A DNA stretch of 64,000 bases from Clostridia bacterium (GTDB lineage: Bacteria; Bacillota_A; Clostridia; Monoglobales; Monoglobaceae): positions 3,574 to 67,573 of the forward strand of contig JAFSDQ010000020.1 of assembly GCA_017436135.1 (NCBI GenBank). Reading direction: 5' to 3'. Each line of letters opens with the position of its first letter. Position 1 is the first letter of the stretch. The position numbers and the translations under genes were made by a program. The notes under the pieces are model-generated. The model saw nothing but the letters and a program-made list of their open reading frames with translations. It made no database searches and was not told where the DNA came from. Below, piece after piece: positions 35,441 to 43,679 of this stretch.

Positions 35441-36147
35441 GCATATTTTTTAAGTGCGTCCGCAAAAATATTTACTGCTTTTAAAAGCTCGCTCATTTTC
35501 AATTCTTTATAATATTCAGCCTTATGAATAGGCTTATCAACCTTGCGTTCTCCCTTGAGCAATGTGATTATTTTTAATTCCACATCAACGTGAGAAAGCA
35601 GTGCATGGGTGGCAGGGCTTCCGTATGTTACATCATTTAACTCGCTATAGTCCCCGCCTAACTGACTTTCAAGTTGTACTAAATAGTATGTATCCGTTTG
35701 AACTGCCTCTTTCATAAGTACGGCATCGAAAAGAATACGCTTTAACATTGCGTTTTCTGAATAAGCCTTGCATTCAATAGGCAACACCAATCGTCCGTCT
35801 ATAAACACTTGAACGTCAGTTCCGAATTTATACACAAGAGAACTGCGATTTGTTTTTACAAAAGCCTTTACTTTTGGATCAGAAATGCGAGCGATATAGT
35901 CATCATTGACACCTATAGGCATTTTCTTCTTGTTAATCTCCAAACGCGAAAGATGCTGATGAAGCACTTCTGTCCATGCTATCTCTACCAGTTTTGCAGT
36001 AATATTTTCCACCAACTTGCCTTTGCCGGCTCTGATAATTCCACCGTAAGCACGGTCAGAACTCATAGCGGCAGCATCATCAATACCTTTTACTAATTTG
36101 TTGTATGCAGCTATCAATGTGCTTAATTTTGCTTCTACATTATTCAT
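35434..36147 (-). CDS. Probable Type II restriction endonuclease
   Basis: A 237-residue protein I do not recognise by overall sequence. A PD-(D/E)xK-like nuclease core is visible: Asp in YKFGTDVQVFIDG (about residue 108), then LVLPIECKAYSE (Glu-x-Lys, about 122-124). Its position, convergent with a Type II methyltransferase, and its size make it the cognate restriction enzyme. Target sequence unknown. The start at 36147 has GAGGAG eight bases upstream; the ATG two codons earlier (36153) nearly touches that site. Confidence 0.8.
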   Translation of the reverse strand: MNNVEAKLSTLIAAYNKLVKGIDDAAAMSSDRAYGGIIRAGKGKLVENITAKLVEIAWTEVLHQHLSRLEINKKKMPIGVNDDYIARISDPKVKAFVKTNRSSLVYKFGTDVQVFIDGRLVLPIECKAYSENAMLKRILFDAVLMKEAVQTDTYYLVQLESQLGGDYSELNDVTYGSPATHALLSHVDVELKIITLLKGERKVDKPIHKAEYYKELKMSELLKAVNIFADALKKYAK

Positions 36148-36278
36148 AGTCATCTCTCCTCAACATTTAATAATTAGTTTTTTCTAAAAATAGTTTGTAC
36201 GTTTCCGTTTTCAAGAGCAGCTGCCCGTTTTCAGGTCACTTGATGGTATCGCCCTTGCAACTGCAGCGAATTTAGCTG

Positions 36279-36319
36279 AAAAAGAGATAATTTTACTGAC
36301 AGTAAAATTATCTCTTTTT
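36279..36319 (-). terminator. tmRNA terminator
   Basis: A perfect 19-bp stem with a three-base loop, with runs of A and T at the ends so that it could act on both strands. It starts three bases beyond the 3' end of tmRNA. Confidence 0.92.
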
Positions 36320-36321
36320 CA

Positions 36322-36670
36322 TGGTGGAGATGAGGGGAATTGAACCCCTGTCCGAAATCGCGTCCCCACAGGGCGCTACGAGCGTAGTTTGTGATTTAGA
36401 TTCCCGAGATACAGTGGCTCACAAACAAGCCTCTGTATTCGGTAGCTTCATTGATGCATGGCAGAGTCAAAGCTTTCCCTGCTCACGTTCACCGCTTGGA
36501 TGATACCCGAATCTGCGGTCGCGGTAGCCGCAGTAGGGCAGCTGCGTTAATTAGGCAGCGTAAGCTACGTTATCGTTAGCGTTTAATTTAAAAGGTTGGG
36601 TTTTTTACGCAGTACCCGCTGCGGCTCGCTCCCTGAGTCTCCCCGACCCCGTCGAAGCCTTTACATCCCC
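36322..36670 (-). ncRNA. ssrA: Transfer-messenger RNA (tmRNA)
   Basis: tmRNA with SmpB rescues ribosomes stalled on broken mRNA and tags the peptide for degradation. The 5' end GGGGATG pairs with CATCTCC ahead of the 3' ACCA, and the T-arm GGTTCAATTCC is visible. The 5' region contains GGCTTCGACGGGGTCGG, diagnostic of tmRNA. The tag frame (36580-36551) reads ANDNVAYAA followed by TAA, so the added tag is probably A-ANDNVAYAA. Length 349 nt is normal. smpB lies upstream with one gene between. Confidence 0.97.
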
Positions 36671-37050
36671 CTGTCGTCGCAGTACGACACTTTCGCTCTG
36701 CCCTCCCTGTTGGTCGGTCATTCGCCCTTTGTGTCGACTGCTCCTCTTTCCCAAAAAATCTCTACGAGCTTTTTTGGGAGCCCTGGTTGCGCCTTTCGGC
36801 GCTATTTAGCGCGAGCATTTCTGTCCGCATAGCAACTGTCGTTGCAATGCGTTGCCTATAGCTCGGCATTTGCTCGTCTCGACTGCCGTCTCAGTCAGCG
36901 CAAAACAATTGCCACCGGCAATTTGCGCCCCAAAAGGTGCACTTCGTTGGCGCCTTTTGGGAGCCCTATGCTCCGCTACCGCTACGCATTATTTTGTGCC
37001 CTGTTAAAAGCAGGGCATCTATTTATAACTCTGATTGAGTATAAACCAAT
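36671..37050. other. GC-rich, hairpin-rich non-coding region upstream of tmRNA
   Basis: 380 bases with higher GC than the flanks. Open frames exist but look like translated repeats. The octamer GGGAGCCC occurs twice (near 36777 and 36960), each after a short inverted repeat of the TTTTGG type. A divergent copy of the 97-bp repeat family lies at 36872-36960. I could not find a clear tmRNA promoter here. Confidence 0.5.
36872..36960 (-). repeat. Divergent copy of the multi-hairpin repeat with compensated stems
   Basis: On the minus strand H1 (CCAAAAGG/CCTTTTGG) is followed by GGCGC, then H2 (AATTGCC, loop GGT, GGCAATT) and the core GCGCTGACTGAGACGGCAG. The core differs from 9627-9723 at only two positions, while the H1 and H2 stems differ throughout yet still pair. 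Confidence 0.7.
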
Positions 37051-37887
37051 TTAAAAATTTTCTATCCAGCGAATAGCCATATCTATCCAGTTTTGTACCT
37101 CGGGGACAACAAGGCTTGCTCCATCAGAATTTGTTTGCCAATTCCCCAGAGAGAGTCCGTGAGGACCCGTTGGATAAATATGTAATTCAAAGTTTACCCC
37201 TTTTTCAGCAAGGGCGTTTGTCAGCAACAGAGTGTTTTGCACAGGAACGCCGGTATCTGTACAGGTATGCCATATAAACATTCGGGGGGTTTCCCCGGTT
37301 ACATAATTTTCAAGGGAAGCCAAAGGTTTTATCTCCTCTCTTCCTGCTGCAAAGGTATCTATTGAGCCTTTGTGACATACCTCTTCCTTGCCTGTAATGA
37401 CAGGGTATCCTAAAATAATACCGTTTGGCTTGTTGACAACACCGTCAACATCTGCAAACTTTATAATATCGGGGTGATTATAATGTACCCCTATACTTGC
37501 TGCAAGATGCCCCCCTGCGGAAAAGCCGCAAACAAAAACCTTGTCCTTGTCAATATTGTTATCATCAGCAATGCTGCGAACATAAGCTACTGCCTTTGAA
37601 AGCTCGCAGGTTGGAGCAGGCCAGCCCGATGGGCTGACAGAATAATCCAGAATAAAGCTGTGATATCCTGCGCTGCAAAACTTCAGTGCAATAGGCTCTG
37701 CCTCTCTTGGAGAAGTGTAAGCATATCCTCCTCCGGGACAGACTATAACGGCAGGTCTTTTTTTGGCAGATGTTGCCATAATATGCTCTTCTTCTAAAAT
37801 ATAGGAAGTAAGAGTAGTTTGTCTTGGGGATTTTTCTATCCCCATTGCCTCATATTCAACATCTATATTTATAACATTATATTTCAT
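37051..37887 (-). CDS. Alpha/beta hydrolase, BD-FAE/acetyl-xylan-esterase-like
   Basis: A 278-residue cytoplasmic serine hydrolase. The oxyanion region VIVCPGGGYAYTSPRE and nucleophile elbow VFVCGFSAGGHLAASIG (GxSxGG) are visible; the catalytic His is probably in GPHGLSLG. Proteins of this type deacetylate sugars or xylan-derived esters. The start lies two bases after the smpB stop, with GGGG eight bases upstream, so it is co-transcribed with smpB. That link is probably positional, since no functional tie to trans-translation is known. Confidence 0.85.
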   Translation of the reverse strand: MKYNVINIDVEYEAMGIEKSPRQTTLTSYILEEEHIMATSAKKRPAVIVCPGGGYAYTSPREAEPIALKFCSAGYHSFILDYSVSPSGWPAPTCELSKAVAYVRSIADDNNIDKDKVFVCGFSAGGHLAASIGVHYNHPDIIKFADVDGVVNKPNGIILGYPVITGKEEVCHKGSIDTFAAGREEIKPLASLENYVTGETPRMFIWHTCTDTGVPVQNTLLLTNALAEKGVNFELHIYPTGPHGLSLGNWQTNSDGASLVVPEVQNWIDMAIRWIENF

Positions 37888-37889
37888 TA

Positions 37890-38360
37890 TCAGTACCCCG
37901 TATTACTTTCTTTTATGGCTCTGTCAATATTTCTCTTGGCGGTTCGTTCAGCGGCAGCCGCCCGCTTGTCATAATTCTTTTTGCCTCGGCAAATTCCAAG
38001 GGCAAGCTTGACTCGTTGTCCTTTAAAATACAGCTTGAGAGGAATAAGAGTCAAACCTTGTTGGGAGGTAAGACCTATAAGCTTGTTAATTTCCTTTTTG
38101 TGGAGCAAAAGCCGTCTTGCACGAAGGGGTTCGTGGTTAAAAATACTGCCTTGCTCGTAGGGGCTTATGTGCATTCCGACAAGAATTGCCTCCCCCGTTT
38201 TACAGGAAACATAACTGTCCTTGAGATTGACACGCCCCATTCGAACAGATTTTACTTCTGTTCCAACAAGCTCAATCCCTGCCTCAAGCTCTTCTTCTAC
38301 AAAATAATCGTGATACGCCTTTTTGTTCTGGGCAATTGTCCCGGGACTGCTTTTTGCCAA
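37890..38360 (-). CDS. smpB: SsrA-binding protein SmpB
   Basis: SmpB binds tmRNA and places it in the ribosomal A site. The 156-residue product has [30 protein letters not shown], and a basic C-terminal tail ([17 protein letters not shown]) that reaches into the mRNA channel. I chose TTG 38360 because AGGAGG lies eight bases upstream and the product then starts MAKSSPG as in the family; the GTG at 38369 touches that Shine-Dalgarno. ssrA is downstream on the same strand. Confidence 0.96.
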   Translation of the reverse strand: MAKSSPGTIAQNKKAYHDYFVEEELEAGIELVGTEVKSVRMGRVNLKDSYVSCKTGEAILVGMHISPYEQGSIFNHEPLRARRLLLHKKEINKLIGLTSQQGLTLIPLKLYFKGQRVKLALGICRGKKNYDKRAAAAERTAKRNIDRAIKESNTGY

Positions 38361-38427
38361 CCTCGTCACCTCCTGTCAATTGATTATTGACCTGATATTT
38401 ATGAATAATACATATATTATTCATAAA

Positions 38428-39312
38428 CTATTCTTTTGATTCGCTATCTTCCTTTTTTTCTTTTTGCTGTTTTTTGCCTGAATCCTCGTTTTGGCTCTCC
38501 CCTCGGCCCCCAAAGGTAAATTCTCCTATTTTATAAGAGCCGAAGCTTACATTTTCCCCGTCGCCAAACTTAACCTTGATTATGCCCTTTAAGGTTGCCA
38601 CATCAATAACAACGCCCTTGCCGTCGGGGGTTTCTACAACTGCACCCTTGTTCGGCAGCTTTTTAAGCATATCATCATAGGCGTTTTGCTCATACTGCAG
38701 GCAACACATCAAGCGGCCGCAGGTCCCTGATATTTTGGTAGGGTTAAGGGACAGTCCTTGTTCCTTTGCCATTTTAATAGAAACAGGTCTGAAATCGTCA
38801 AGAAAGCTTCCACAACACAAATATCTTCCGCATATACCATAGCTTCCCAGCTGTCTTGCCTCATCCCTGACGCCGATTTGACGAAGTTCAATTCTTGTGT
38901 GGAAGACACTTGCCAGAGATTTTACCAATTCTCTGAAGTCCACCCTGCCGTCAGCGGTAAAATAAAACAATATCTTACTGCGGTCAAAGGTGTATTCCAC
39001 ATCTATAAGCTTCATTTCTATTTTATGCTCGCGGATTTTTTCCATAGCAATAGCAAAGGCTTCCTTTTCCTTTTGCTTGTTTTCCTCCACTATTTTAAAA
39101 TCTGCTTCTGTTGCCTCACGGACAACAGGACGAAGAGGAGGAACAATTTCCGAATCATCTACCTGGCTGTTTGCAACCACAACATGACCCAGCTCGACAC
39201 CGCGGCTTGTTTCTACAAGCACTTTTGCTCCAACAGAATATTGTTTCCTGTTGGGGTCAAAATAATAAATTTTTCCTGCGCTGTTAAAACGCACTCCTAT
39301 AATTTCTACCAT
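38428..39312 (-). CDS. PSP1 C-terminal domain protein, RicT/YaaT-like
   Basis: RicT (YaaT) is part of the Ric complex, which in Bacillus binds iron-sulfur clusters, aids RNase Y mRNA processing and affects competence and sporulation. The 294-residue protein has VEIIGVRFNSAGKIYYFDP, the PSP1 domain (about 60-145), cysteines in YGICGRYLCCGSFL and GTCGRLMCCLQYE, and a charged Lys/Glu-rich tail. ATG 39312 has GGGAGG upstream and overlaps the end of holB by 29 bases, as in the conserved holB-yaaT pair. Confidence 0.92.
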   Translation of the reverse strand: MVEIIGVRFNSAGKIYYFDPNRKQYSVGAKVLVETSRGVELGHVVVANSQVDDSEIVPPLRPVVREATEADFKIVEENKQKEKEAFAIAMEKIREHKIEMKLIDVEYTFDRSKILFYFTADGRVDFRELVKSLASVFHTRIELRQIGVRDEARQLGSYGICGRYLCCGSFLDDFRPVSIKMAKEQGLSLNPTKISGTCGRLMCCLQYEQNAYDDMLKKLPNKGAVVETPDGKGVVIDVATLKGIIKVKFGDGENVSFGSYKIGEFTFGGRGESQNEDSGKKQQKEKKEDSESKE

Positions 39313-40282
39313 GTATTTCCTCCCAATATTCCGTTGCCATACATTGTACGGCAATCGAGTATTTTACGTTTTTGCTTATTGCCAGGGAATATTTTGTTAC
39401 AATTTCCCCCAGCCTGAATGCCGCCTCCCTGGTAATTTGAGAGCTAACGGCTTTAAGCTGTGCTTCTTTATCTCTGTTGATTATTGGACATACATCTATT
39501 ATTCCCATTTTGGTATGCAATATATCGTTTGTCCAATTTAACATTATTTTTTGAATAAAACCAAAGGCTGCCTCGTTCTGCTTTAAAAATTTTATAAAAT
39601 CATAAAGGGGTTTGTATTTTCCCTGACAAATGTTTACCAGATGCAAAACAGTATCATCCCGAAGCTTGATTTTGTCCTTATCGTCAAGAAGCTCAAGAGC
39701 TGCACCTATACTTCCGTCGCTCATAACTGCAAGGGTTTTTGCAGCTGCCTCATCAATCCCCTTTTCCTTTATAAGAAAAGCCTCCACCTCCTGTGTTTCC
39801 AGAGGCTGAAAACGAATCAGCGCGGCACGGGATAATATGGTGGGAAGTAAGCTGTTTGAGTTTGATACCAGCAAAATTATTGTACAATATTCAGGTGGTT
39901 CTTCAAAGACCTTAAGCAGGCTGTTTTGTGCCACCGCCTCCATGCTGTCTGCGTTTGGAATTATATAAACCTTACGCTCGGACAGATACGGCTTTATATA
40001 TACATCCGCTTTCATGGCACGGATTGTATTAACTGAAATTTTTAAGCTTTCCTTTGACGGGTCGTAAAGCTTGTTTGTTACAACTATTATATCGGGGTGG
40101 CTGTCCCAGGTCATTTTGTCACTGCAGCCTACGATTTTCTCTGCAAATGCCTTTGCCATGGAGAGTCTGCCGACTCCTGCTATGCCCTCAAAAATGTAGG
40201 CGTGATTTATTTGACCGCGGCTTATGGAATTGCAAAGATTTTCTTTAATGCTGTTATGACCCGCAATATTTTGCATTCCCAT
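39284..40282 (-). CDS. holB: DNA polymerase III delta-prime subunit
   Basis: Clamp-loader subunit of 332 residues. It has the AAA+ fold typical of HolB: HAYIFEGIAGVGRLSMAKAF, HPDIIVV, NADSMEAVAQNSLLKVFEEP and LSRAALIRFQPL. The P-loop lacks the usual lysine (GVGRLS), so ATP binding is unlikely, and the zinc cysteine cluster often found after the P-loop is missing. The start at ATG 40282 is set by GGAG six bases upstream inside the shared leader element. Neighbours (decarboxylase before, ricT after) match the Bacillus yaaO-tmk-yaaQ-holB-yaaT order, without tmk and yaaQ. Confidence 0.92.
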   Translation of the reverse strand: MGMQNIAGHNSIKENLCNSISRGQINHAYIFEGIAGVGRLSMAKAFAEKIVGCSDKMTWDSHPDIIVVTNKLYDPSKESLKISVNTIRAMKADVYIKPYLSERKVYIIPNADSMEAVAQNSLLKVFEEPPEYCTIILLVSNSNSLLPTILSRAALIRFQPLETQEVEAFLIKEKGIDEAAAKTLAVMSDGSIGAALELLDDKDKIKLRDDTVLHLVNICQGKYKPLYDFIKFLKQNEAAFGFIQKIMLNWTNDILHTKMGIIDVCPIINRDKEAQLKAVSSQITREAAFRLGEIVTKYSLAISKNVKYSIAVQCMATEYWEEIHGRNYRSAF

Positions 40283-40370
40283 AATAATCTCCATTCCGCC
40301 GCTCTGCGTCGGCATAAATAGTAATGAAGTATCTCTTATCCGCAGAGCAAGGAATGATAAGAGATTATTT
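40280..40370 (-). repeat. 91-bp shared leader element, copy 2 (holB)
   Basis: Nearly identical to 33218-33308. The hairpin at its 5' end overlaps the stop codon of the upstream decarboxylase gene (TAA at 40367-40365). The loop GCTCTGCG and downstream CGCAGAGC are both conserved, as are GGAG and the ATG. Confidence 0.85.
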
Positions 40371-41744
40371 TATTACCTCTATTTCGTGGGTAATCTTATT
40401 TTTTTCAATAAATGCCACATCTGCCTCCGAAATTCTTTGTCCCGGCACAAGAACCGCAGCCCCCGGGGGACAAGCAGATACAACATTTGCACTTATTCTG
40501 CCTGTGGCAGCCTTGACAGGGACTTTTTCAAAATCCATGGAAAGTGCCGCAGCGGGAGAACAAGCAAGCTCTATTTTGGGGAGAGGACTGTTTTCGCCGC
40601 TGCTCCCTTGATGTACTGTGGAGCCTATATGGCAAAGAGCCTCACACAGCTGCCTGATTTCCCTTTTTGTTGTGGCAATGGTAGGAATTAAAACCACATA
40701 TCTGAAATCTGACATTTCAGCATATATTCCGTATTCATCCTGAAGAATTTCTTCTGCCCTCTCTCCGCTAATGCCAAGCTCTGAAAAATCAACCACAAGT
40801 CTGGTTGGGTCCTGAACTCTGCCCAGAGAAGCCTCATCGGCAAAATGAAGCCTTGTCTTTTTGCGGACCTCTGCTTTAAGGGCGTCAAGCTCCTCTGTAA
40901 GAGTTAAAAGTCTGTTTTTCCCAAACATTTTCATCTGTCGTGCCGCCTCGTCAAGAGAGGTCATAAGCATATAAGAGGGGCTGGTTGTCTGTATAAGCCG
41001 AAGAGTGCGAAGAAGTTTGTCCTTATTTATTCTTGCCCCCTTGCCAATATGGAGATAGGAGCATTGCCCCAGAGCAGACAGGGTTTTGTGAGCGCTTTGT
41101 ACGCAAATATCTGCCCCTTGTTCCATTGCAGTAGAGGGAAGACACTTTTTATTGAAAGCAAAGTGTGCCCCGTGCGCCTCATCCACAATGAGAAACTTGT
41201 TCTTTTCATGGAGAAGCTTCGAAATCCCTTTTATATCAGAACAGATTCCGTAATAGGTGGGAGAAGTGATAATCGCTCCCCATACATCGGGGTTCTCCGT
41301 CAGCAATCGGGAAATTTCATCAATGGGCATCCCTGTATAAAGACCGAATTTTTTGTCAAAGGTTGGGTATGCAAAAATTGGTTCTGCACCCCCAAGGGCT
41401 ATTGCTGACAAAACCGACCTGTGACAGGTTCTGTCCACAATTATTTTCCCTTCCCGGGGAACACAGCCCAGAATTGCCCCTCGAAGTCCAAGACTTGAAC
41501 CCCCTGTAAGGAAGAGGGTTTCTTCTGCACCGAAGAGCTTTGCGCAGTTATCCTGTGCCGTCTTTAATATCCCCGTAGGGTTCAAAAGATTGTCGGTGCC
41601 TTTTAGCTCGGTCATATCAAGCTTTGCGGCATATCTGGTAAAATAAGCACCAAGTCCCCGACCTCGTTTGTGGCCGGGGATGTGCATACTTATCTTTTCT
41701 TTTTTGTAAAAGCTTTTCAGCTCTTTTAAAAGCGACTTACTCAT
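40365..41744 (-). CDS. Orn/Lys/Arg decarboxylase family PLP enzyme, YaaO-like
   Basis: A 459-residue fold-type I PLP enzyme. HIPGHKRGRG near the start, TGGSSLGLRGAIL, DEAHGAHF and the PLP lysine in SAHKTLSALGQ define the Orn/Lys/Arg decarboxylase major domain, with the C-terminal domain after about residue 370. It is the short type without the N-terminal response-regulator-like domain. Substrate (arginine, lysine or ornithine) cannot be fixed from motifs. It starts nine bases after the glyQS stop with a poor ribosome-binding site, so translation is probably coupled. Its stop lies inside the hairpin of the holB leader. Confidence 0.87.
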   Translation of the reverse strand: MSKSLLKELKSFYKKEKISMHIPGHKRGRGLGAYFTRYAAKLDMTELKGTDNLLNPTGILKTAQDNCAKLFGAEETLFLTGGSSLGLRGAILGCVPREGKIIVDRTCHRSVLSAIALGGAEPIFAYPTFDKKFGLYTGMPIDEISRLLTENPDVWGAIITSPTYYGICSDIKGISKLLHEKNKFLIVDEAHGAHFAFNKKCLPSTAMEQGADICVQSAHKTLSALGQCSYLHIGKGARINKDKLLRTLRLIQTTSPSYMLMTSLDEAARQMKMFGKNRLLTLTEELDALKAEVRKKTRLHFADEASLGRVQDPTRLVVDFSELGISGERAEEILQDEYGIYAEMSDFRYVVLIPTIATTKREIRQLCEALCHIGSTVHQGSSGENSPLPKIELACSPAAALSMDFEKVPVKAATGRISANVVSACPPGAAVLVPGQRISEADVAFIEKNKITHEIEVIK

Positions 41745-41753
41745 TTTAACAAA

Positions 41754-43136
41754 TTAGAACTTGATTCCCTCTCTGATATATTCAACAAGGTCATCAATCT
41801 TAACTCTCTCCTGTTCCATAGAGTCACGGTGACGCACTGTAACACAGCCGTCTTCTTCTGAATCAAAGTCATAGGTGATACAGAAAGGAGTTCCAATCTC
41901 GTCCTGACGGCGATAACGCTTGCCGATACTTCCTGATTCGTCAAACTCGCACATAAATTCTGCTGCAAGAAGTGAATATACCTCTGTTGCTTTTTCGGAA
42001 AGCTTTTTGGAAAGAGGAAGAACAGCAGCCTTAACAGGCGCAAGGGCTGGATGCAGGTGCATAACAACTCTTACATCGTTCTTTTCAGGGTCAACAACCT
42101 CTTCGTCATAGGCTTCAACCAGGAATGCAAGAGCAACACGGTCTGCGCCAAGTGACGGCTCTACACAGTAAGGAATGTACTTTTCGTTTGTTTCGGGGTC
42201 GGTGTATTCCATCTTCTCGCCGCTGAATTCGCTATGCTGTTTTAAGTCATAATCTGTTCTGTCGGCAATACCCCAAAGCTCGCCCCAACCAAAGGGGAAC
42301 ATAAATTCTATATCTGTTGTAGCGTTACTGTAGTGAGAAAGCTCCTCCTGCTCGTGGTCACGCATTTTGATATTTTCCTCTGCTATGCCCAAAGAAAGGA
42401 GGAAATTCTTGCAATAATCTTTCCAGTAGTTAAACCACTCAAGGTCGGTGCCGGGCTTGCAGAAGAATTCAAGCTCCATCTGTTCAAACTCACGGGTTCT
42501 GAAAGTAAAGTTACCGGGAGTGATTTCGTTTCTGAAAGACTTACCAACCTGACCGATACCAAAAGGAATCTTTTTTCTTGAGGTACGCTGTACGCTCTTG
42601 AAGTTTACAAAGATACCCTGTGCAGTTTCGGGACGGAGATAAATCTCGTTCTTGCTGTCCTCTGTAACACCCTGGAAAGTTTTAAACATAAGGTTAAACT
42701 TACGAATGTCGGTAAAATTATGCTTTCCGCATTCGGGACAGGGAATGTTGTTTTCCTCTATATACTCTTTCATTTTCTGGTCGGACCAGCCATCTGCCGA
42801 TATTCCTACGGCATCTTCTATAAGCTTGTCTGCACGGAAACGAGCCTTACATTCCTTACAATCCATCAAGGGGTCAGAAAATCCGCCAACATGTCCTGAT
42901 GCAACCCAGGTTTGGGGATTCATAAGAATAGCCGCATCAAGACCTACATTGTAGGGGCTTTCCTGAATAAATTTTTTCCACCAGGCGCGCTTTACGTTGT
43001 TCTTAAACTCTACACCCAGAGGGCCGTAGTCCCATGTGTTTGCAAGACCGCCGTAAATTTCCGAACCGGGATATATAAATCCGCGACCTTTACATAGCGC
43101 CACGATTTTTTCCATTGTTTTTTCTGTGTTCTGCAT
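41754..43136 (-). CDS. glyQS: Glycyl-tRNA synthetase, single-chain dimeric type
   Basis: Charges tRNA-Gly. The 460-residue class II enzyme is the homodimeric type. Visible features are [21 protein letters not shown], a zinc-like [14 protein letters not shown] and CPECGKHNF pair, motif 2 [21 protein letters not shown], motif 3 ([12 protein letters not shown]) and a C-terminal anticodon-binding domain. GAGAGG precedes the ATG. The leader from its promoter is about 60 nt, too short for a T-box. Confidence 0.96.
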   Translation of the reverse strand: MQNTEKTMEKIVALCKGRGFIYPGSEIYGGLANTWDYGPLGVEFKNNVKRAWWKKFIQESPYNVGLDAAILMNPQTWVASGHVGGFSDPLMDCKECKARFRADKLIEDAVGISADGWSDQKMKEYIEENNIPCPECGKHNFTDIRKFNLMFKTFQGVTEDSKNEIYLRPETAQGIFVNFKSVQRTSRKKIPFGIGQVGKSFRNEITPGNFTFRTREFEQMELEFFCKPGTDLEWFNYWKDYCKNFLLSLGIAEENIKMRDHEQEELSHYSNATTDIEFMFPFGWGELWGIADRTDYDLKQHSEFSGEKMEYTDPETNEKYIPYCVEPSLGADRVALAFLVEAYDEEVVDPEKNDVRVVMHLHPALAPVKAAVLPLSKKLSEKATEVYSLLAAEFMCEFDESGSIGKRYRRQDEIGTPFCITYDFDSEEDGCVTVRHRDSMEQERVKIDDLVEYIREGIKF

Positions 43137-43202
43137 AAACCTCTCAACCTTTCATACTAACGCAACAAATAATATCGCATTAAAAAATATTACACGTAGT
43201 AC

Positions 43203-43231
43203 ATTATATCACAGAATTATTATAAATTCAA
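43203..43231 (-). promoter_or_regulatory. glyQS promoter
   Basis: On the minus strand TTGAAT (43231-43226), a 17-base spacer and perfect TATAAT (43208-43203). Confidence 0.75.
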
Positions 43232-43254
43232 GTATAAAATAACGTTTGGGAGAT

Positions 43255-43313
43255 ATCGTAGGGAACGGATTTATCCGTTCAGAGGCGGAATGCATAAATG
43301 CATTCCCTACAAT
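43255..43313. repeat. MITE-like 59-bp repeat
   Basis: ATCGTAGGG and CCCTACAAT terminal repeats enclose two 18-bp palindromes, GAACGGATTTATCCGTTC and GAATGCATAAATGCATTC. It is the most compact member of the family seen at 33771 and 9782. Confidence 0.75.
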
Positions 43314-43631
43314 GATTTCGATTTCACATAGAAAATTCAAAATTTTTAATTTTCCTTTGCGTGGGATTTCCGATTCGCAAATCAAATTTGCCTTTCAACA
43401 ATGTGCCGTACCCAAATCCGATTCGCCTCCCTTGTCTAAAGGGAGGGGGACCACCGAAGGTGGTGGAGGGATTTTTCCCCTGCGGCAATGTTGCCAAATT
43501 TGCTTTGCTGGGGGGCAAGATCCCCCGCAAAATGAAATTTACGAAAATGGCGACGGTGCATTGTAAACGCTGTACCCTACAGGATGTGTGATTATCCCTC
43601 ACATCGTAGGGCTATGCCGCCGACAGACAAA
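43314..43631. other. Repeat-filled intergenic region, no gene
   Basis: Contains the two-hairpin repeat at 43426-43473 and, around 43511-43530, a GGGGGGCAAGATCCCCCGCA hairpin also found near 13604. The open frames present are translated repeats. Confidence 0.5.
43426..43473 (+). repeat. Two-hairpin repeat ending GGAGGGATT
   Basis: CCTCCCTT/AAGGGAGG hairpin, then ACCACC-GAA-GGTGGT hairpin, then GGAGGGATT. Same plan as 13629, 14582 and the reverse strand of 45181, with different stems. Confidence 0.7.
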
Positions 43632-43660
43632 AAACGCCCTCTCTTCAAGAGAGGGCGTTT
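43632..43660 (-). terminator. Terminator of the GH4 gene
   Basis: AAACGCCCTCTCTT/AAGAGAGGGCGTTT hairpin followed on the minus strand by T residues, 20 bases after the GH4 stop. Confidence 0.9.
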
Positions 43661-43679
43661 AGACAAAAATCAAAGGTTT

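Noticed and set aside
36140..36330. Integration scar (direct repeat of the tmRNA 3' end) beside the restriction-modification locus
   Set aside because: I searched the 3' flank for a second copy of the tmRNA T-arm and acceptor text and found none, so integration at ssrA remains only a possibility.
36596..37054. Two open frames upstream of tmRNA
   Set aside because: One overlaps the tmRNA 5' region and both read through hairpin repeats. Composition is not protein-like and no ribosome-binding site is present.
43137..43250. T-box riboswitch upstream of glyQS
   Set aside because: The promoter at 43203-43231 leaves only about 60 nt of leader, too short for a T-box. pheS, metG and asnS leaders also lack one.
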